A stretch of 56,439 bases of DNA from Carboxydothermus islandicus (lineage in GTDB: Bacteria; Bacillota; Z-2901; Carboxydothermales; Carboxydothermaceae). The notes beneath the pieces were generated by a model that did no database searches, was not told the DNA's origin, and worked only from the letters and a program-made list of their open reading frames with translations. The position numbers and the translations under genes were made by a program. Below are positions 1 to 8,658 of the stretch, piece after piece. The stretch's first letter is position 1; each line of letters starts with the position of its first letter. Where the stretch lies: assembly GCF_001950325.1 (NCBI RefSeq), contig NZ_BDJL01000142.1, positions 1-56,439 on the forward strand, given 5' to 3'.

Positions 1-171
1 TACCAGCCGTTTAATTTTGGGACGGTCCTCGGGAATCTCAAGTTTCTCGCTAACGGAAACTTCAACAACATTACCCAAGTTAACCGGGGCAGTTAATAAA
101 AAATCTTTCCCGCCAATACTTCCCTGAACCAGTTCTCCCGCCGTACCGCAAACATACGCTTTTACTTTCAT
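1..171 (-). CDS. pduX: L-threonine kinase (PduX-like GHMP kinase), N-terminal part only
   Basis: Only the first 57 codons are in the window; the gene runs off the left edge. The protein begins MKVKAYVCGTAGELVQG. A GT(A/C)GELVQG segment near the N terminus is typical of PduX-type GHMP kinases, which phosphorylate L-threonine to feed aminopropanol-phosphate synthesis for the cobalamin nucleotide loop. Its ATG overlaps the stop of cbiA by four bases (ATGA), so it is translationally coupled and belongs to the cobalamin operon. The ATP-binding loop and C-terminal domain cannot be seen. Another GHMP kinase is possible, but the motif and context favour PduX. Confidence 0.75.
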   Translation of the reverse strand, partial: MKVKAYVCGTAGELVQGSIGGKDFLLTAPVNLGNVVEVSVSEKLEIPEDRPKIKRLV

Positions 172-1502
172 CCTTTTCTTCCACCTATAAGGGCCTTTAC
201 TAAATCGGCCTTACCGTAAAAATTAAGATGTAAAAACGAGGCAAAAATATTGTCCCTCGCCACCCCATCAAAGGCTTCACGCCCATTTTTCCACAAGAGG
301 TACGCCGGATTGTCCTGCGATCCTGAATAAGTAGAGTAATGAAATTTATGTCCCCAGATTTCATTTTGATAGTTCTTCCCAAGGTAGCCTCCAACCGGCT
401 TTCCCCGATAATAACCAAGCCCCTGGAGTTTACCGGTTAATTCCATTTCTCCGGGTAAAATACCGGTCAAGGGATAAGTTTGCTCCTTAACTTTAACGCC
501 GGAAGTTAAATAAATAAAACCGCCGCATTCCGCATAAACTCTAAGACCACCCTGGATTTTCTTTTTTAAATTCTGGATAAATTTTTGGTTTATTGATAAC
601 TCTCCGGCAAACAGCTCGGGATACCCGCCCCCCAGAAAAAGTAAGTCCACGGGGGGAAAATCGGAATCATTTAAGGGACTTACCGCAAAGACCTCGGCGT
701 TAGATCTTCTCAAATACTCAATTGCCTCCTGGTAATAAAAATTAAAAGCTTTATCAAAGGCATAAGCTATGCGCTTTCCTTTTAAATTGGGGAAGTTTAT
801 TGATGGCAGCTTTTTCGGAACAAGTAACTCCGGTAAAGTCGCCAGGAAGTCAGCAAAATTAATTTTTGCCAGCACCTTATCTTTTATTTCTTTAATAATT
901 TCCACGATATTTTGCTCTTCGGTGGCCGGGATAAGGCCTAAATGCCTGGATTTAAGTCTGGGAAGCTCATTTTGGTAAAACACTCCAAAAACCTTAACCC
1001 CTAACGGTTTCAAGGCAGATAAGAGGTGTTTCTCATGGTTTTTCCCCGAAACTTTGTTTAAAATAATCCCGGCAATTTTGATATTTTTTTTAAATTTAAG
1101 ATAGCCGTAAACTTGAGCTGCCACGGTAGTACCAAGATTCTGGGCGTCGACCACTAAAATTACCGGAAGATTTAAAAGCTTGGCCAAACGGTAAGTGCTC
1201 CCGGAAAACTGTTCGTCCCGGCCATCAAATAAACCCATAACTCCTTCTACCACTGCAACCTCTGCCGTCTCGGCTTTCTCATAAAAAAGCCGGCGAACCA
1301 ATCCCGGAGAAGTCAGGATCTCATCGAGGTTATAGGTAGGCTTGGCAAGCGTTAAACGGTGGTAGGTAGGATCCAGGTAATCAGGCCCAACTTTAAAGGC
1401 CTGCACCTTTAAGCCCAAATGTTTTAAAGCTGCCAGTATACCAACGGTTAGAGTACTCTTGCCCGCTCCGGTAGCGGTACCACTTATAATAAACCCTTTC
1501 AT
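168..1502 (-). CDS. cbiA: Cobyrinate a,c-diamide synthase
   Basis: ATP- and glutamine-dependent amidation of the a and c side chains of cobyrinate, in the cytoplasm. The N terminus has a P-loop (GTATGAGKST, about residues 8-17) of the dethiobiotin-synthetase-like fold. The C-terminal third is a class I glutamine amidotransferase with the nucleophile in YAECGG (about residue 325) and a downstream HKFHYS segment. Length (444 aa) is normal. Two adjacent ATGs exist at 1505 and 1502. The second has the better spacing (six bases) from AGGAGG and sits on the cbiB stop (TGATG), so it was chosen. It lies between cbiB and the pduX-like gene. Confidence 0.93.
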   Translation of the reverse strand: MKGFIISGTATGAGKSTLTVGILAALKHLGLKVQAFKVGPDYLDPTYHRLTLAKPTYNLDEILTSPGLVRRLFYEKAETAEVAVVEGVMGLFDGRDEQFSGSTYRLAKLLNLPVILVVDAQNLGTTVAAQVYGYLKFKKNIKIAGIILNKVSGKNHEKHLLSALKPLGVKVFGVFYQNELPRLKSRHLGLIPATEEQNIVEIIKEIKDKVLAKINFADFLATLPELLVPKKLPSINFPNLKGKRIAYAFDKAFNFYYQEAIEYLRRSNAEVFAVSPLNDSDFPPVDLLFLGGGYPELFAGELSINQKFIQNLKKKIQGGLRVYAECGGFIYLTSGVKVKEQTYPLTGILPGEMELTGKLQGLGYYRGKPVGGYLGKNYQNEIWGHKFHYSTYSGSQDNPAYLLWKNGREAFDGVARDNIFASFLHLNFYGKADLVKALIGGRKG

Positions 1503-2461
1503 CATACCCCTCCTACCGCAAAGAGACCGCCTAAAAGTAAAACCATTAAAAATACCGTAAGCCAGAAAAGTTTCAAAGCTTTATCTATTACCTCGGGAGT
1601 TAACGGATTAAGCGGCTCACCTAAATAAGCCCGAAAGCTTTTCTGCCCGTGGTAGATATTTTCGCCTCCAAGCCTGACCCCAAGACTTCCCGCCAGGACG
1701 CTTTCGGGAATTCCGCCGTTGGGGCTCGGGTGTTTTTTGGCATCTCTAAGCCAGGTTTTTATTGCCCTTTTCCAGTCATATCTTAAAATAAAGGCTGCGA
1801 AAACCATTAAAACTCCCGTGATGCGGGCGGGTAGGTAATTTAAAAGATCATCCAATTTTGCCGCAATGCGCCCGAAATAAAGATACCTTTCACTTTTATA
1901 GCCCACCATGCTGTCTAAAGTGTTAACCGTCCTGTAAAACCATACTCCCGGAAGTCCTCCAATTAAATACCAGAACAGGGGAGCCACTACCCCATCGCTG
2001 GTATTTTCGGCAAGGCTCTCCAAACTTCCCCTTACCACTTCTTCTGCCGGTAATTCCCGGGTATCACGGCTTACAATCATCCCCAGACTTTTTCGAGCTT
2101 CAGCAAGGTTAGACTCTTCTAAATATTTTTTTATGGTGGTAACCACAGCAGCTAAACCGGTCGGAGCTATGGCAAAAAACAACCCGACCCCCTGAAAAAC
2201 AACCTGGAAAAGAAAAGGTAGCTTCTGGGTAAAATGCTGGTAGATAAAAGCTATGAAACTTACCGGCAATAAGGTCAGCACCACCAGTAAACCACCGCGA
2301 AGGATTAAACTTTTTTTATAAGAGTTTGCAGGATAAAGCCTTTTTTCCAGAAAAGCAATATAACGACCAATTAAGGCTACCGGATGATAATTTCGTCCTG
2401 GATCTTTAAAGATAAGGTCAAAGATTAAGGCAATAATTACCGGAAAAAATATTTCTTTCAT
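1502..2461 (-). CDS. cbiB: Adenosylcobinamide-phosphate synthase
   Basis: Membrane enzyme attaching aminopropanol (phosphate) to adenosylcobyric acid. The 319-aa product has several hydrophobic segments (near residues 5-20, 50-70, 85-110, 200-225 and the C terminus). It carries the family's conserved patches DPGRNYHPVALIGR, ARKSLGMIVSRDT, LAENTSDGVVAPLF and HPSPNGGIPES. It starts one base after the cobQ stop and its own stop overlaps the cbiA start, as expected in a coupled operon. The usual CbiB length is about 310-330 aa, so it looks intact. Confidence 0.93.
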   Translation of the reverse strand: MKEIFFPVIIALIFDLIFKDPGRNYHPVALIGRYIAFLEKRLYPANSYKKSLILRGGLLVVLTLLPVSFIAFIYQHFTQKLPFLFQVVFQGVGLFFAIAPTGLAAVVTTIKKYLEESNLAEARKSLGMIVSRDTRELPAEEVVRGSLESLAENTSDGVVAPLFWYLIGGLPGVWFYRTVNTLDSMVGYKSERYLYFGRIAAKLDDLLNYLPARITGVLMVFAAFILRYDWKRAIKTWLRDAKKHPSPNGGIPESVLAGSLGVRLGGENIYHGQKSFRAYLGEPLNPLTPEVIDKALKLFWLTVFLMVLLLGGLFAVGGV

Positions 2462-2462
2462 C

Positions 2463-3956
2463 CTATATCCCCAGAATCTCGTAAATTTTCTTTAAGTTAA
2501 CGTTTTCCCTAAACACCCGGGCTATTTTATCATAATTTTCCTGGCGCAGGTTCTTTAAGGAAGTCGGGCGGTTTTCAATCCCCTCAAGCCCTTTTTCCTG
2601 CCGTAACTGATTTAAAAGGCGATGACGAAAAAAGTCATTATCAAAAAGCCCGTGCAGGTAGGTACCCAGAACTCTACCGCGGGCAAATACCAGCGGATTT
2701 TCCGTATTATCCAATACCTCACTTCTTTCTCTTAAAAGAAAGGTTCGGCCGTGGTGAATTTCATAGCCAGCAATTTCTTCCCGGTAAGGAAAGAAATAGC
2801 CATCCGTCTTTTCAACTAAAGTTTTTGTTCGCCTGGTAATTTTATCCCCGCGAAATTCGGTGACAGTATCGAGAATTCCTAAGGCTTTAACCTCCGTTTC
2901 CTTTCCCTCCACCAGTTCAGGATCCAATATCTTTTCTCCAAGCATCTGGAGGCCCCCGCAAATTCCAATCAGGGGTTTTCCTCTCTCTACATAAGCGTAG
3001 AGCTTTTGGTCAAGGCCCTTTTGTTTTAAATAGTTTAAATCGGCTACGGTGTTTTTACTTCCCGGCAATATTACCAGGTCAAAATCGTCCCGAAAATCCT
3101 GAAGAGTTTTGATATAAATAAGCTCCACGTCCGGTTCATACTGGAATATTTCAAAATCGGTAAAATTGGAAATCCTGGGGTACCACACCACGCCAATTTT
3201 TAAATCTTTCTCCCGGTAATTAAAAGTCTCTTCTAAACTTACCGAATCTTCTTCGGGAATTAACAGCTCGGGAATGTAAGGCATAACCCCCAAAACCGGA
3301 ATACCGGTTTTTTCTTCTAAAAAAGTAAGGGCAGGCTTTAATAATTCCAGGTCACCCCGGAATTTATTTAAGATAAAGCCGCACACCATTTTCCTTTCCT
3401 CGGGCTCTAAAAGTTCCATCGTTCCCACCAGGGAAGCCAGCGCTCCTCCCCGGTCAATATCGGCCACTAAAATAACCGGGGCATTGGCTAAAAAAGCGGT
3501 TTTCATATTGGCAATGTCGGAAGCTTTTAAATTTACTTCCGCCGGGCTGCCGGCACCTTCAATCACAATAAAATCAAATTCTTGCGCTAAAGTTTCGTAA
3601 GCTTTTTTTACCACTTCCCAAACCATACTGCGTCGCTCAGAATGGTAGCTCTTGGCCGAATAGTGACCAATAGGCTTACCTAAAACTATAACCTGGCTAC
3701 CTTTATCGGACGAGGGTTTTAACAAAACCGGATTCATTTCTACCCGGGGCTCTAACCCACAGGCTTCCGCCTGGGCTACCTGAGCCCGGCCCATTTCTCC
3801 GCCATCCAGCGTTACATAGGAATTTAAAGCCATATTTTGCGCTTTAAAGGGAGCAACTTTAAAACCGTCCTGATAAAGCACCCGGGCTAAAGCTAAAGTC
3901 AGCACCGATTTCCCTACATGACTCGCTGTCCCCTGAAACATTATGGCCCTGGCCAT
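2463..3956 (-). CDS. cobQ: Cobyric acid synthase
   Basis: Catalyses the four remaining side-chain amidations (b, d, e, g) giving adenosylcobyric acid, using ATP and glutamine. The 497-aa protein starts with a P-loop-like GTASHVGKSVL (residues 9-19). It has the family motifs KAQNMALNS and EGAGSPAEVNL. The C-terminal amidotransferase domain has its cysteine in GICGGLQMLG and histidines in YEIHHGRT and YLHGLFDN. The stop of cobU and this ATG overlap by one base (TAATG). It is also called CbiP in the anaerobic pathway. Confidence 0.95.
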   Translation of the reverse strand: MARAIMFQGTASHVGKSVLTLALARVLYQDGFKVAPFKAQNMALNSYVTLDGGEMGRAQVAQAEACGLEPRVEMNPVLLKPSSDKGSQVIVLGKPIGHYSAKSYHSERRSMVWEVVKKAYETLAQEFDFIVIEGAGSPAEVNLKASDIANMKTAFLANAPVILVADIDRGGALASLVGTMELLEPEERKMVCGFILNKFRGDLELLKPALTFLEEKTGIPVLGVMPYIPELLIPEEDSVSLEETFNYREKDLKIGVVWYPRISNFTDFEIFQYEPDVELIYIKTLQDFRDDFDLVILPGSKNTVADLNYLKQKGLDQKLYAYVERGKPLIGICGGLQMLGEKILDPELVEGKETEVKALGILDTVTEFRGDKITRRTKTLVEKTDGYFFPYREEIAGYEIHHGRTFLLRERSEVLDNTENPLVFARGRVLGTYLHGLFDNDFFRHRLLNQLRQEKGLEGIENRPTSLKNLRQENYDKIARVFRENVNLKKIYEILGI

Positions 3957-4462
3957 TAGCTCACCCCCTTGATTTTTACCGGTATTCCCGCCACGGTAAG
4001 GTAAACTTCATCGCAGTACTTAGCAAAAATTTGATTGACAAGTCCGGCTACATCCCGAAATTTCCTGGCAAGCTCGTTATCGGGAACAATTCCAGAGCCT
4101 ACTTCGTTGGTAACAAAGATAAGCGGAACGGCAATCCTGGGAAATATTTCTACTACTTCATAAGCTTTACCAACCACATCTTCTTCTTTAAGAAGTAAAT
4201 TGGTAACCCAGAGGGTTAAACAATCGACCAGAACCGCATCTCCCCGGGCTGTTAAAAGAACGTCCCGTAAATTTACCGGCTCCTCCACCGTAACCCAGTT
4301 AGGGGGACGACGACTTTGATGTTTGGCAATCCGCTCACGCATCTCTTCGTCACCAGCAGTAGCAGTAGCTATATAAACTACTTTTTCCCCGAAAGAAGTC
4401 GCTAACTTTTCCGCAAAACTGCTTTTGCCCGAGCGCACCCCGCCGGTAATTAAAACCTTCAC
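3956..4462 (-). CDS. cobU: Adenosylcobinamide kinase / guanylyltransferase
   Basis: Bifunctional enzyme phosphorylating adenosylcobinamide and then transferring GMP, activating it for nucleotide-loop joining. The P-loop is ITGGVRSGKSSFAE (residues 5-18). The guanylylation segment with histidine is RIAKHQSRRP (about 46-55), followed by LVDCLTLWVTNLL and VTNEVGSGIVP. At 168 aa it is slightly shorter than the usual 175-185. It lies between cbiC and cobQ with one-base gaps or overlaps. CobS and CobT partners are not in this window. Confidence 0.93.
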   Translation of the reverse strand: MKVLITGGVRSGKSSFAEKLATSFGEKVVYIATATAGDEEMRERIAKHQSRRPPNWVTVEEPVNLRDVLLTARGDAVLVDCLTLWVTNLLLKEEDVVGKAYEVVEIFPRIAVPLIFVTNEVGSGIVPDNELARKFRDVAGLVNQIFAKYCDEVYLTVAGIPVKIKGVS

Positions 4463-4463
4463 T

Positions 4464-5078
4464 TTATTTCCCTCCGGTCCGGGATAATTTAATTAAAGCA
4501 TTAACAATTGCTGCCGCAATGGTACTGCCCCCCTTAGTACCCAGTAAGGTTATATAGGGCACCTCACAGGTAAGCAACAGTTCCTTACTTTCTTTTGCTC
4601 CCACAAAACCCACCGGCACTCCCACCACCAGCGCCGGCTCTACCCCGGTTTTTATGAGTTCAATCACCGCCAGAAGAGCTGTTGGGGCATTACCAATTGC
4701 TATAACCGAACCATCCATTTGCTCTTTTAGCTCCATCATCGCCTGATACGCCCGGGTAACTTTATTTTCTAAAGCTTTTCTTTTAACCGCTTCCTCGTGA
4801 ATCGCGCAAACTACCTCGCCGGCATAACCGGTAATTCCCGCACGGACCATTTCCACATCGGTAATAATTAAACTTTTATTTTTTAAAGCAGCAAGCCCCT
4901 GAGTGATAGCCGCGGGATGAAATCGAAAATCCTTTCTAATTTCCGGGTCCCCGGAAGCATGGATTGCCCGTTTAATTACCTGGTCTTCAGGAGTATTGCT
5001 AAGCCCCGTTAAGCTTTCAATAATGGCAAAGCTTTTTTGTTCAATCTCCTGGGGATTAATTAAAAATTCATAATTCAT
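4464..5078 (-). CDS. cbiC: Cobalt-precorrin-8 methylmutase
   Basis: Moves the C11 methyl group to C12, producing cobyrinate. The 204-aa sequence shows the CbiC/CobH pattern: IEQKSFAIIE at 13-22, RAIHASGDPE with the presumed catalytic histidine (about residue 40), DVEMVRAGI, AIGNAPTALLAVIEL and GVPVGFVGAKESKE. The start overlaps the end of cbiX by 11 bases, so it is probably coupled, because no strong ribosome binding site is seen. Length fits the family. Confidence 0.94.
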   Translation of the reverse strand: MNYEFLINPQEIEQKSFAIIESLTGLSNTPEDQVIKRAIHASGDPEIRKDFRFHPAAITQGLAALKNKSLIITDVEMVRAGITGYAGEVVCAIHEEAVKRKALENKVTRAYQAMMELKEQMDGSVIAIGNAPTALLAVIELIKTGVEPALVVGVPVGFVGAKESKELLLTCEVPYITLLGTKGGSTIAAAIVNALIKLSRTGGK

Positions 5079-5430
5079 TGGCCAACACCGCCGCTAAAAA
5101 TTCAATAAATTGTTCTTTTTCACCTAAAGGTTTCAAAACCGTAATCTTTAAATCGGGATACTGAGCTTTTAACTGGTCAATTTCTTCCGGAATATCGTGC
5201 ACTAAATGAAGTCCTTCAAATAGAAAAACCGGGAAAATGGCTATTTCCTGGTATCCTTCCCGATACAAGCTTAAAAGCGCTTCTTGTAAATTGGGATTAG
5301 CTCTTACCATGAACGCTTCTTGCAACCGGAAGGGAAAACGTTCCCTTAACTTACCCACCACTTCGCGAAATTTTTCCACCGCTTGCGCCACCCGGGAACC
5401 GTGAGCCAACAAAACTACTGCTTTTTCCAT
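5068..5430 (-). CDS. cbiX: Sirohydrochlorin cobaltochelatase, short form
   Basis: Inserts Co(II) into sirohydrochlorin, the entry step of the oxygen-independent corrin pathway. The 120-aa protein is a single chelatase domain: VVLLAHGSRV carries the metal-binding histidine near residue 10, and FPVFLFEGLHLVHDIPEEI carries the second pair. This is the short CbiX-S type expected to act as a homodimer, unlike the roughly 260-aa two-domain forms common in Bacilli. It overlaps cbiJ upstream and cbiC downstream. Confidence 0.9.
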   Translation of the reverse strand: MEKAVVLLAHGSRVAQAVEKFREVVGKLRERFPFRLQEAFMVRANPNLQEALLSLYREGYQEIAIFPVFLFEGLHLVHDIPEEIDQLKAQYPDLKITVLKPLGEKEQFIEFLAAVLANEL

Positions 5431-6194
5431 TTTTCCGCCTCCAATTTTAAAATTTCTTCCAACCGGTCCAGTGTGGATACTAATTGAGGGTAAAAAACCA
5501 CCGGACGTTTTATTAATATTACCGGTAAACTTTGATTTAAAAAGCTTTCTGCCTTTTCCCTTTCTCCTCCTAAATCACCGCTTTCTTTGGTCAAAAGACC
5601 GGTCAGGGAATAAAATTTAATTAGCTGAGAAATAAGCTCCCGGCTTCCTGGACCCCAAAAGGAAAGCCGGTCCTCGGGAGGAATTCTCAAATCATCTAAA
5701 AGAGTAAAATTATCCGTTAAAGGTAAAACTTTGACTACCGGTTTTTGCCCTAAAACAGCACTTTTTCTGATGATTTCCGGAAGCATTTTTACTCCCACAG
5801 TTATTAATGGACGCTTACCGAGTTGCGACAGTTCTCTTAAGGCAGCTTCTAAATCAATGGCTTCTATGATAAGAGGATTTTTTAATTCATCTCTGGGGCG
5901 CTCAAACCTGATATAGGGTATATTTAATACCTGGGCCGTCCTGATAGCATTTTCACTGGCATTTTTAGCAAAGGGATGGGTAGCATCAATTATTAACTTT
6001 ATCCCTTTTTTCTGAACAAATTCCAGAAGGCCATGAAAATCCAGGACTCCAGCATGTAAAGATTTTTCATATTTTTTAAAACGCATAAGGCCCAGATTTG
6101 ATGCAACCGATAAAATAAAAGGTAAACCTTTTTTTTCGAGCAAATCGGCAATTAAGATACTTTCACTGGTACCTCCCAGCAATAAAATCACCAC
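5415..6194 (-). CDS. cbiJ: Cobalt-precorrin-6A reductase
   Basis: NAD(P)H-dependent reduction of the corrin macrocycle (CobK/CbiJ family). The N-terminal nucleotide-binding stretch is ILLLGGTSES. Other family patches are IDATHPFAKNAS, IRFERPR and the C-terminal LLTKESGDLGG. GTG start at 6194, overlapping the cbiH stop, with GGGGG five bases upstream. The 259-aa length is normal. Confidence 0.9.
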   Translation of the reverse strand: MVILLLGGTSESILIADLLEKKGLPFILSVASNLGLMRFKKYEKSLHAGVLDFHGLLEFVQKKGIKLIIDATHPFAKNASENAIRTAQVLNIPYIRFERPRDELKNPLIIEAIDLEAALRELSQLGKRPLITVGVKMLPEIIRKSAVLGQKPVVKVLPLTDNFTLLDDLRIPPEDRLSFWGPGSRELISQLIKFYSLTGLLTKESGDLGGEREKAESFLNQSLPVILIKRPVVFYPQLVSTLDRLEEILKLEAEKWKKQ

Positions 6195-6910
6195 TTATAC
6201 CCCCGGGGCGTAATAATAAAGTTTTCATAAAAATAACTCTGACTATTTCCGATAATTATTACCGTGCGCATATCGGCATCCTCTTCGGTAATTTCCGCTA
6301 AAGTTTTTAACTTGATTTCTTCTGCCAATCTGCCAGCATCCCGAACAATCCCTACCGGAGTTGCGGGATTTTTGTACTCCAGCAAAATTTCAATGGCTCT
6401 CCTTAGTTTCTTTCTCCGGTGACTCTGGGGATTGTACAAAGCAATAGCAAAATCTCCTAAAGCTGCATGCCGGAGCCGTTTTTCAATTACCTCCCAGGGG
6501 GTTAAAAGGTCTGATAAGCTTATCAAGCAAAAGTCATGGTTTAAAGGTGATCCCAGCAAGCTTGCTGCTTTTAAAGCAGAAGTAATACCCGGAATAATCG
6601 TTAAATTTACTTTCCGGGGGGAAATATTTTGCTCCTTTAAAGCTTCCAATACCACCCCGCTCATTCCATAAACTCCAGCATCACCGCCGGATATCACCAC
6701 TACCCGTTCCCCCGAAAGAGCAAGGTTGATAGCTTCTAAAGCTCGCGCTTGTTCTTCCTTCATACCGTAAGCCACTACTTTTTTCTCACCAATTAAAGAT
6801 TTAACTAAATCAATATAGGTTTTATAACCAATTATTACCGTACACTGCTGGAGGTAACTTAAGGCTAAAGGAGTCAGTTCTTCCTTTCCTCCCGGTCCTA
6901 TTCCCACCAC
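6188..6910 (-). CDS. cbiH: Cobalt-precorrin-3B C17-methyltransferase
   Basis: SAM-dependent methylation at C17 with ring contraction. The open frame extends further upstream (to 7009), but the extra ~33 residues lie inside cbiG and are low in complexity. The domain itself begins at VVGIGPGGKEELTPLA, so a GTG at 6910 (or 6907) is the likely start. That gives about 240 aa, the family norm. Characteristic segments are VISGGDAGVYGMSG, PGITSALKAAS, FCLISLSDLLTPW and IALYNPQSHRR. It overlaps the end of cbiG by about 13 bases. The start is uncertain. Confidence 0.9.
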   Translation of the reverse strand: MVGIGPGGKEELTPLALSYLQQCTVIIGYKTYIDLVKSLIGEKKVVAYGMKEEQARALEAINLALSGERVVVISGGDAGVYGMSGVVLEALKEQNISPRKVNLTIIPGITSALKAASLLGSPLNHDFCLISLSDLLTPWEVIEKRLRHAALGDFAIALYNPQSHRRKKLRRAIEILLEYKNPATPVGIVRDAGRLAEEIKLKTLAEITEEDADMRTVIIIGNSQSYFYENFIITPRGYKW

Positions 6911-7908
6911 CGCAAGGCTTCCGCCAGAGCTACTGACACTTTTGGAAAAATCTTCTTGGGTAGTATTAAATTCCCCATCCCTGCCCCTTTGATAGCTGCC
7001 GCTTCGCATACATTTCCCACCCCTACTTTTGTTAAAACTTTAGAAGATTGCGGTAAATTTTTTATAGTAATTACTTCCAACAGTTCCTCCCGCGTAAAAA
7101 ATTTTGTTTTAAGCCCGTATTTCGCCGCCAGCTCCAGGAGAGCAGTCTCATCTTTTTTAAGCTCGATACTGGCTATTCCGGCAACACCTTTTAAAGAAAC
7201 ACCGCCCTCTTGTAGAGCTTCAAGAACTGCCTTTTCCAGCAGGGTAAACTCTACTCCACGGCGACAGCCTATACCCACCCAAACCGCCGGAGGATAGAGC
7301 TGGTATTCATTGGGTTTTAAAGCAACAAGATACGGCGAAATCAATATTTTAATTCCAGAAAACTCCTCTTCAATTTCTGCCCGGTAAGGATAGGGAAAAT
7401 CTAAAGGCAAAGCTCTGGCAAAAAACTTAACCTCGTCTCCCCGGGCTAAGGCAGCATTTACCCTTTTAAAAACTTCCCGGTCAGCGTACCTTAAGCCGTA
7501 TTTCCTGGCTAAAACATCCAGGCCAACTTTTCCCTGAACATCGGTGGCGGTGGTAATTACCGCTTCCCCACCTAAATTTTGGGCGAGGATCTGGGCGATT
7601 TCATTGGCACCGCCAAAGTGTCCGGATAAAACGCTTATAAAGTATTTACCCGTTTCATCGGCCACAACTACCGCCGGGTCGGAAAACTTATCTTTGATAA
7701 ACGGAGCAATTAAGCGAACCGCAATTCCTAAGGCTCCGATAAAAAGAAAAGTTGTATCGTTGTTCCAGTTTTTTTTAAGACAGTTTTTAATTTCCGCGCT
7801 TTTACCGGAAAAGAGAGTAACGTTTCCCCCAAGTTTTAAGGTTAAAAGGCGCCGGGCCAGAGTTTCACCGGCTGCGGTAAAGTAAAAAATTATTAAATTC
7901 TTAATCAC
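6898..7908 (-). CDS. cbiG: Cobalt-precorrin-5A hydrolase
   Basis: Opens the delta-lactone and releases acetaldehyde from cobalt-precorrin-5A. Three parts are visible: an N-terminal domain (GALGIAVRLIAPFIKDK), a mid-region (VLSGHFGGANEIAQ, AVITTATDVQGK) and a C-terminal CbiG domain (VGIGCRRGV, AGIASIELKKDE, VGVGNVCEAAA). The longest frame starts at 7944 inside cbiF. A GTG at 7908, preceded by GGGAGAAGAG, is preferred because homology begins at VIKNLIIFYFT. The result is 336 aa. Confidence 0.91.
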   Translation of the reverse strand: MIKNLIIFYFTAAGETLARRLLTLKLGGNVTLFSGKSAEIKNCLKKNWNNDTTFLFIGALGIAVRLIAPFIKDKFSDPAVVVADETGKYFISVLSGHFGGANEIAQILAQNLGGEAVITTATDVQGKVGLDVLARKYGLRYADREVFKRVNAALARGDEVKFFARALPLDFPYPYRAEIEEEFSGIKILISPYLVALKPNEYQLYPPAVWVGIGCRRGVEFTLLEKAVLEALQEGGVSLKGVAGIASIELKKDETALLELAAKYGLKTKFFTREELLEVITIKNLPQSSKVLTKVGVGNVCEAAAIKGAGMGNLILPKKIFPKVSVALAEALRWWE

Positions 7909-8656
7909 TTTCTCTTCTCCCACCATGAGTAAAATCGGGAGCATATAATTTTGAGCGAGTAGGAGGCGGATTTAAAAACTCCCCTACAAAGATAAGGGCG
8001 GTTTTGTTAATCTTTTCTTCTTTTACTTTCTGAGCAATATCCGCTAAAGTACCGGTAATAATTTTTTCTTCGGGAAAAGTAGCTTTATAAACTACCGCTA
8101 CCGGAGTATCAAGAGCTCTTACCCGGGAAATTTGGGCGACCACTTCATCGATTTTATCCACACTTAAAAAGAGCACAAGGGTTGACCCGATTTTAGCCAA
8201 TTCCTCTAAGTTTTCTTTTTCCGGCACCGGTGTTCTCCCGGCAACCCTGCTTAAAATTACCGTCTGTGTACCGTCGGGAACGGTTAATTCGTAACCCAGG
8301 CGGGCAGCCGCACCAAGAAAAGAGCTAACTCCCGGCACCCATTCCAGTTCAACTCCATAGGCTTTTAAAGCTCTTTTTTGTTCCTCTACTGCCCCATAGA
8401 GGGCTGGGTCTCCGGTCTGCAAGCGTACGACAACTTTTCCGGCCCGAGCATACTCGACCATTATCTCCACAATTTCTTCTAAAGTTCTGGGCGCCGAGTC
8501 AACTTTCACCGCCCCCGGTTTGGCATATTCCAAAAGTCTGGGATTAACCAGGGAACCTGCATAAACAATTAAATCAGCTTCCTCCAAAAGTTTTTTCCCT
8601 TTAACGGTTATTAACTCGGGATCACCCGGGCCGGCGCCTACTAAATAAACTTTCAC
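7901..8656 (-). CDS. cbiF: Cobalt-precorrin-4 C11-methyltransferase
   Basis: SAM-dependent C11 methylation. The tetrapyrrole methylase fold is clear: VYLVGAGPGDPELITVKG at the N terminus, VRLQTGDPALYGAVEEQ (SAM-site aspartate loop), WVPGVSSFLGAAA, and FLSVDKIDEVVAQ. 251 aa, as is usual. It sits two bases after cbiL and overlaps cbiG by eight bases if the GTG start of cbiG is used. Confidence 0.94.
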   Translation of the reverse strand: MKVYLVGAGPGDPELITVKGKKLLEEADLIVYAGSLVNPRLLEYAKPGAVKVDSAPRTLEEIVEIMVEYARAGKVVVRLQTGDPALYGAVEEQKRALKAYGVELEWVPGVSSFLGAAARLGYELTVPDGTQTVILSRVAGRTPVPEKENLEELAKIGSTLVLFLSVDKIDEVVAQISRVRALDTPVAVVYKATFPEEKIITGTLADIAQKVKEEKINKTALIFVGEFLNPPPTRSKLYAPDFTHGGRRESD

Positions 8657-8658
8657 GG

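Noticed and set aside
6911-7009. N-terminal extension of cbiH
   Set aside because: It lies wholly in cbiG, is low-complexity and has no counterpart in the C17-methyltransferase fold. A GTG start at 6910 gives the normal length.
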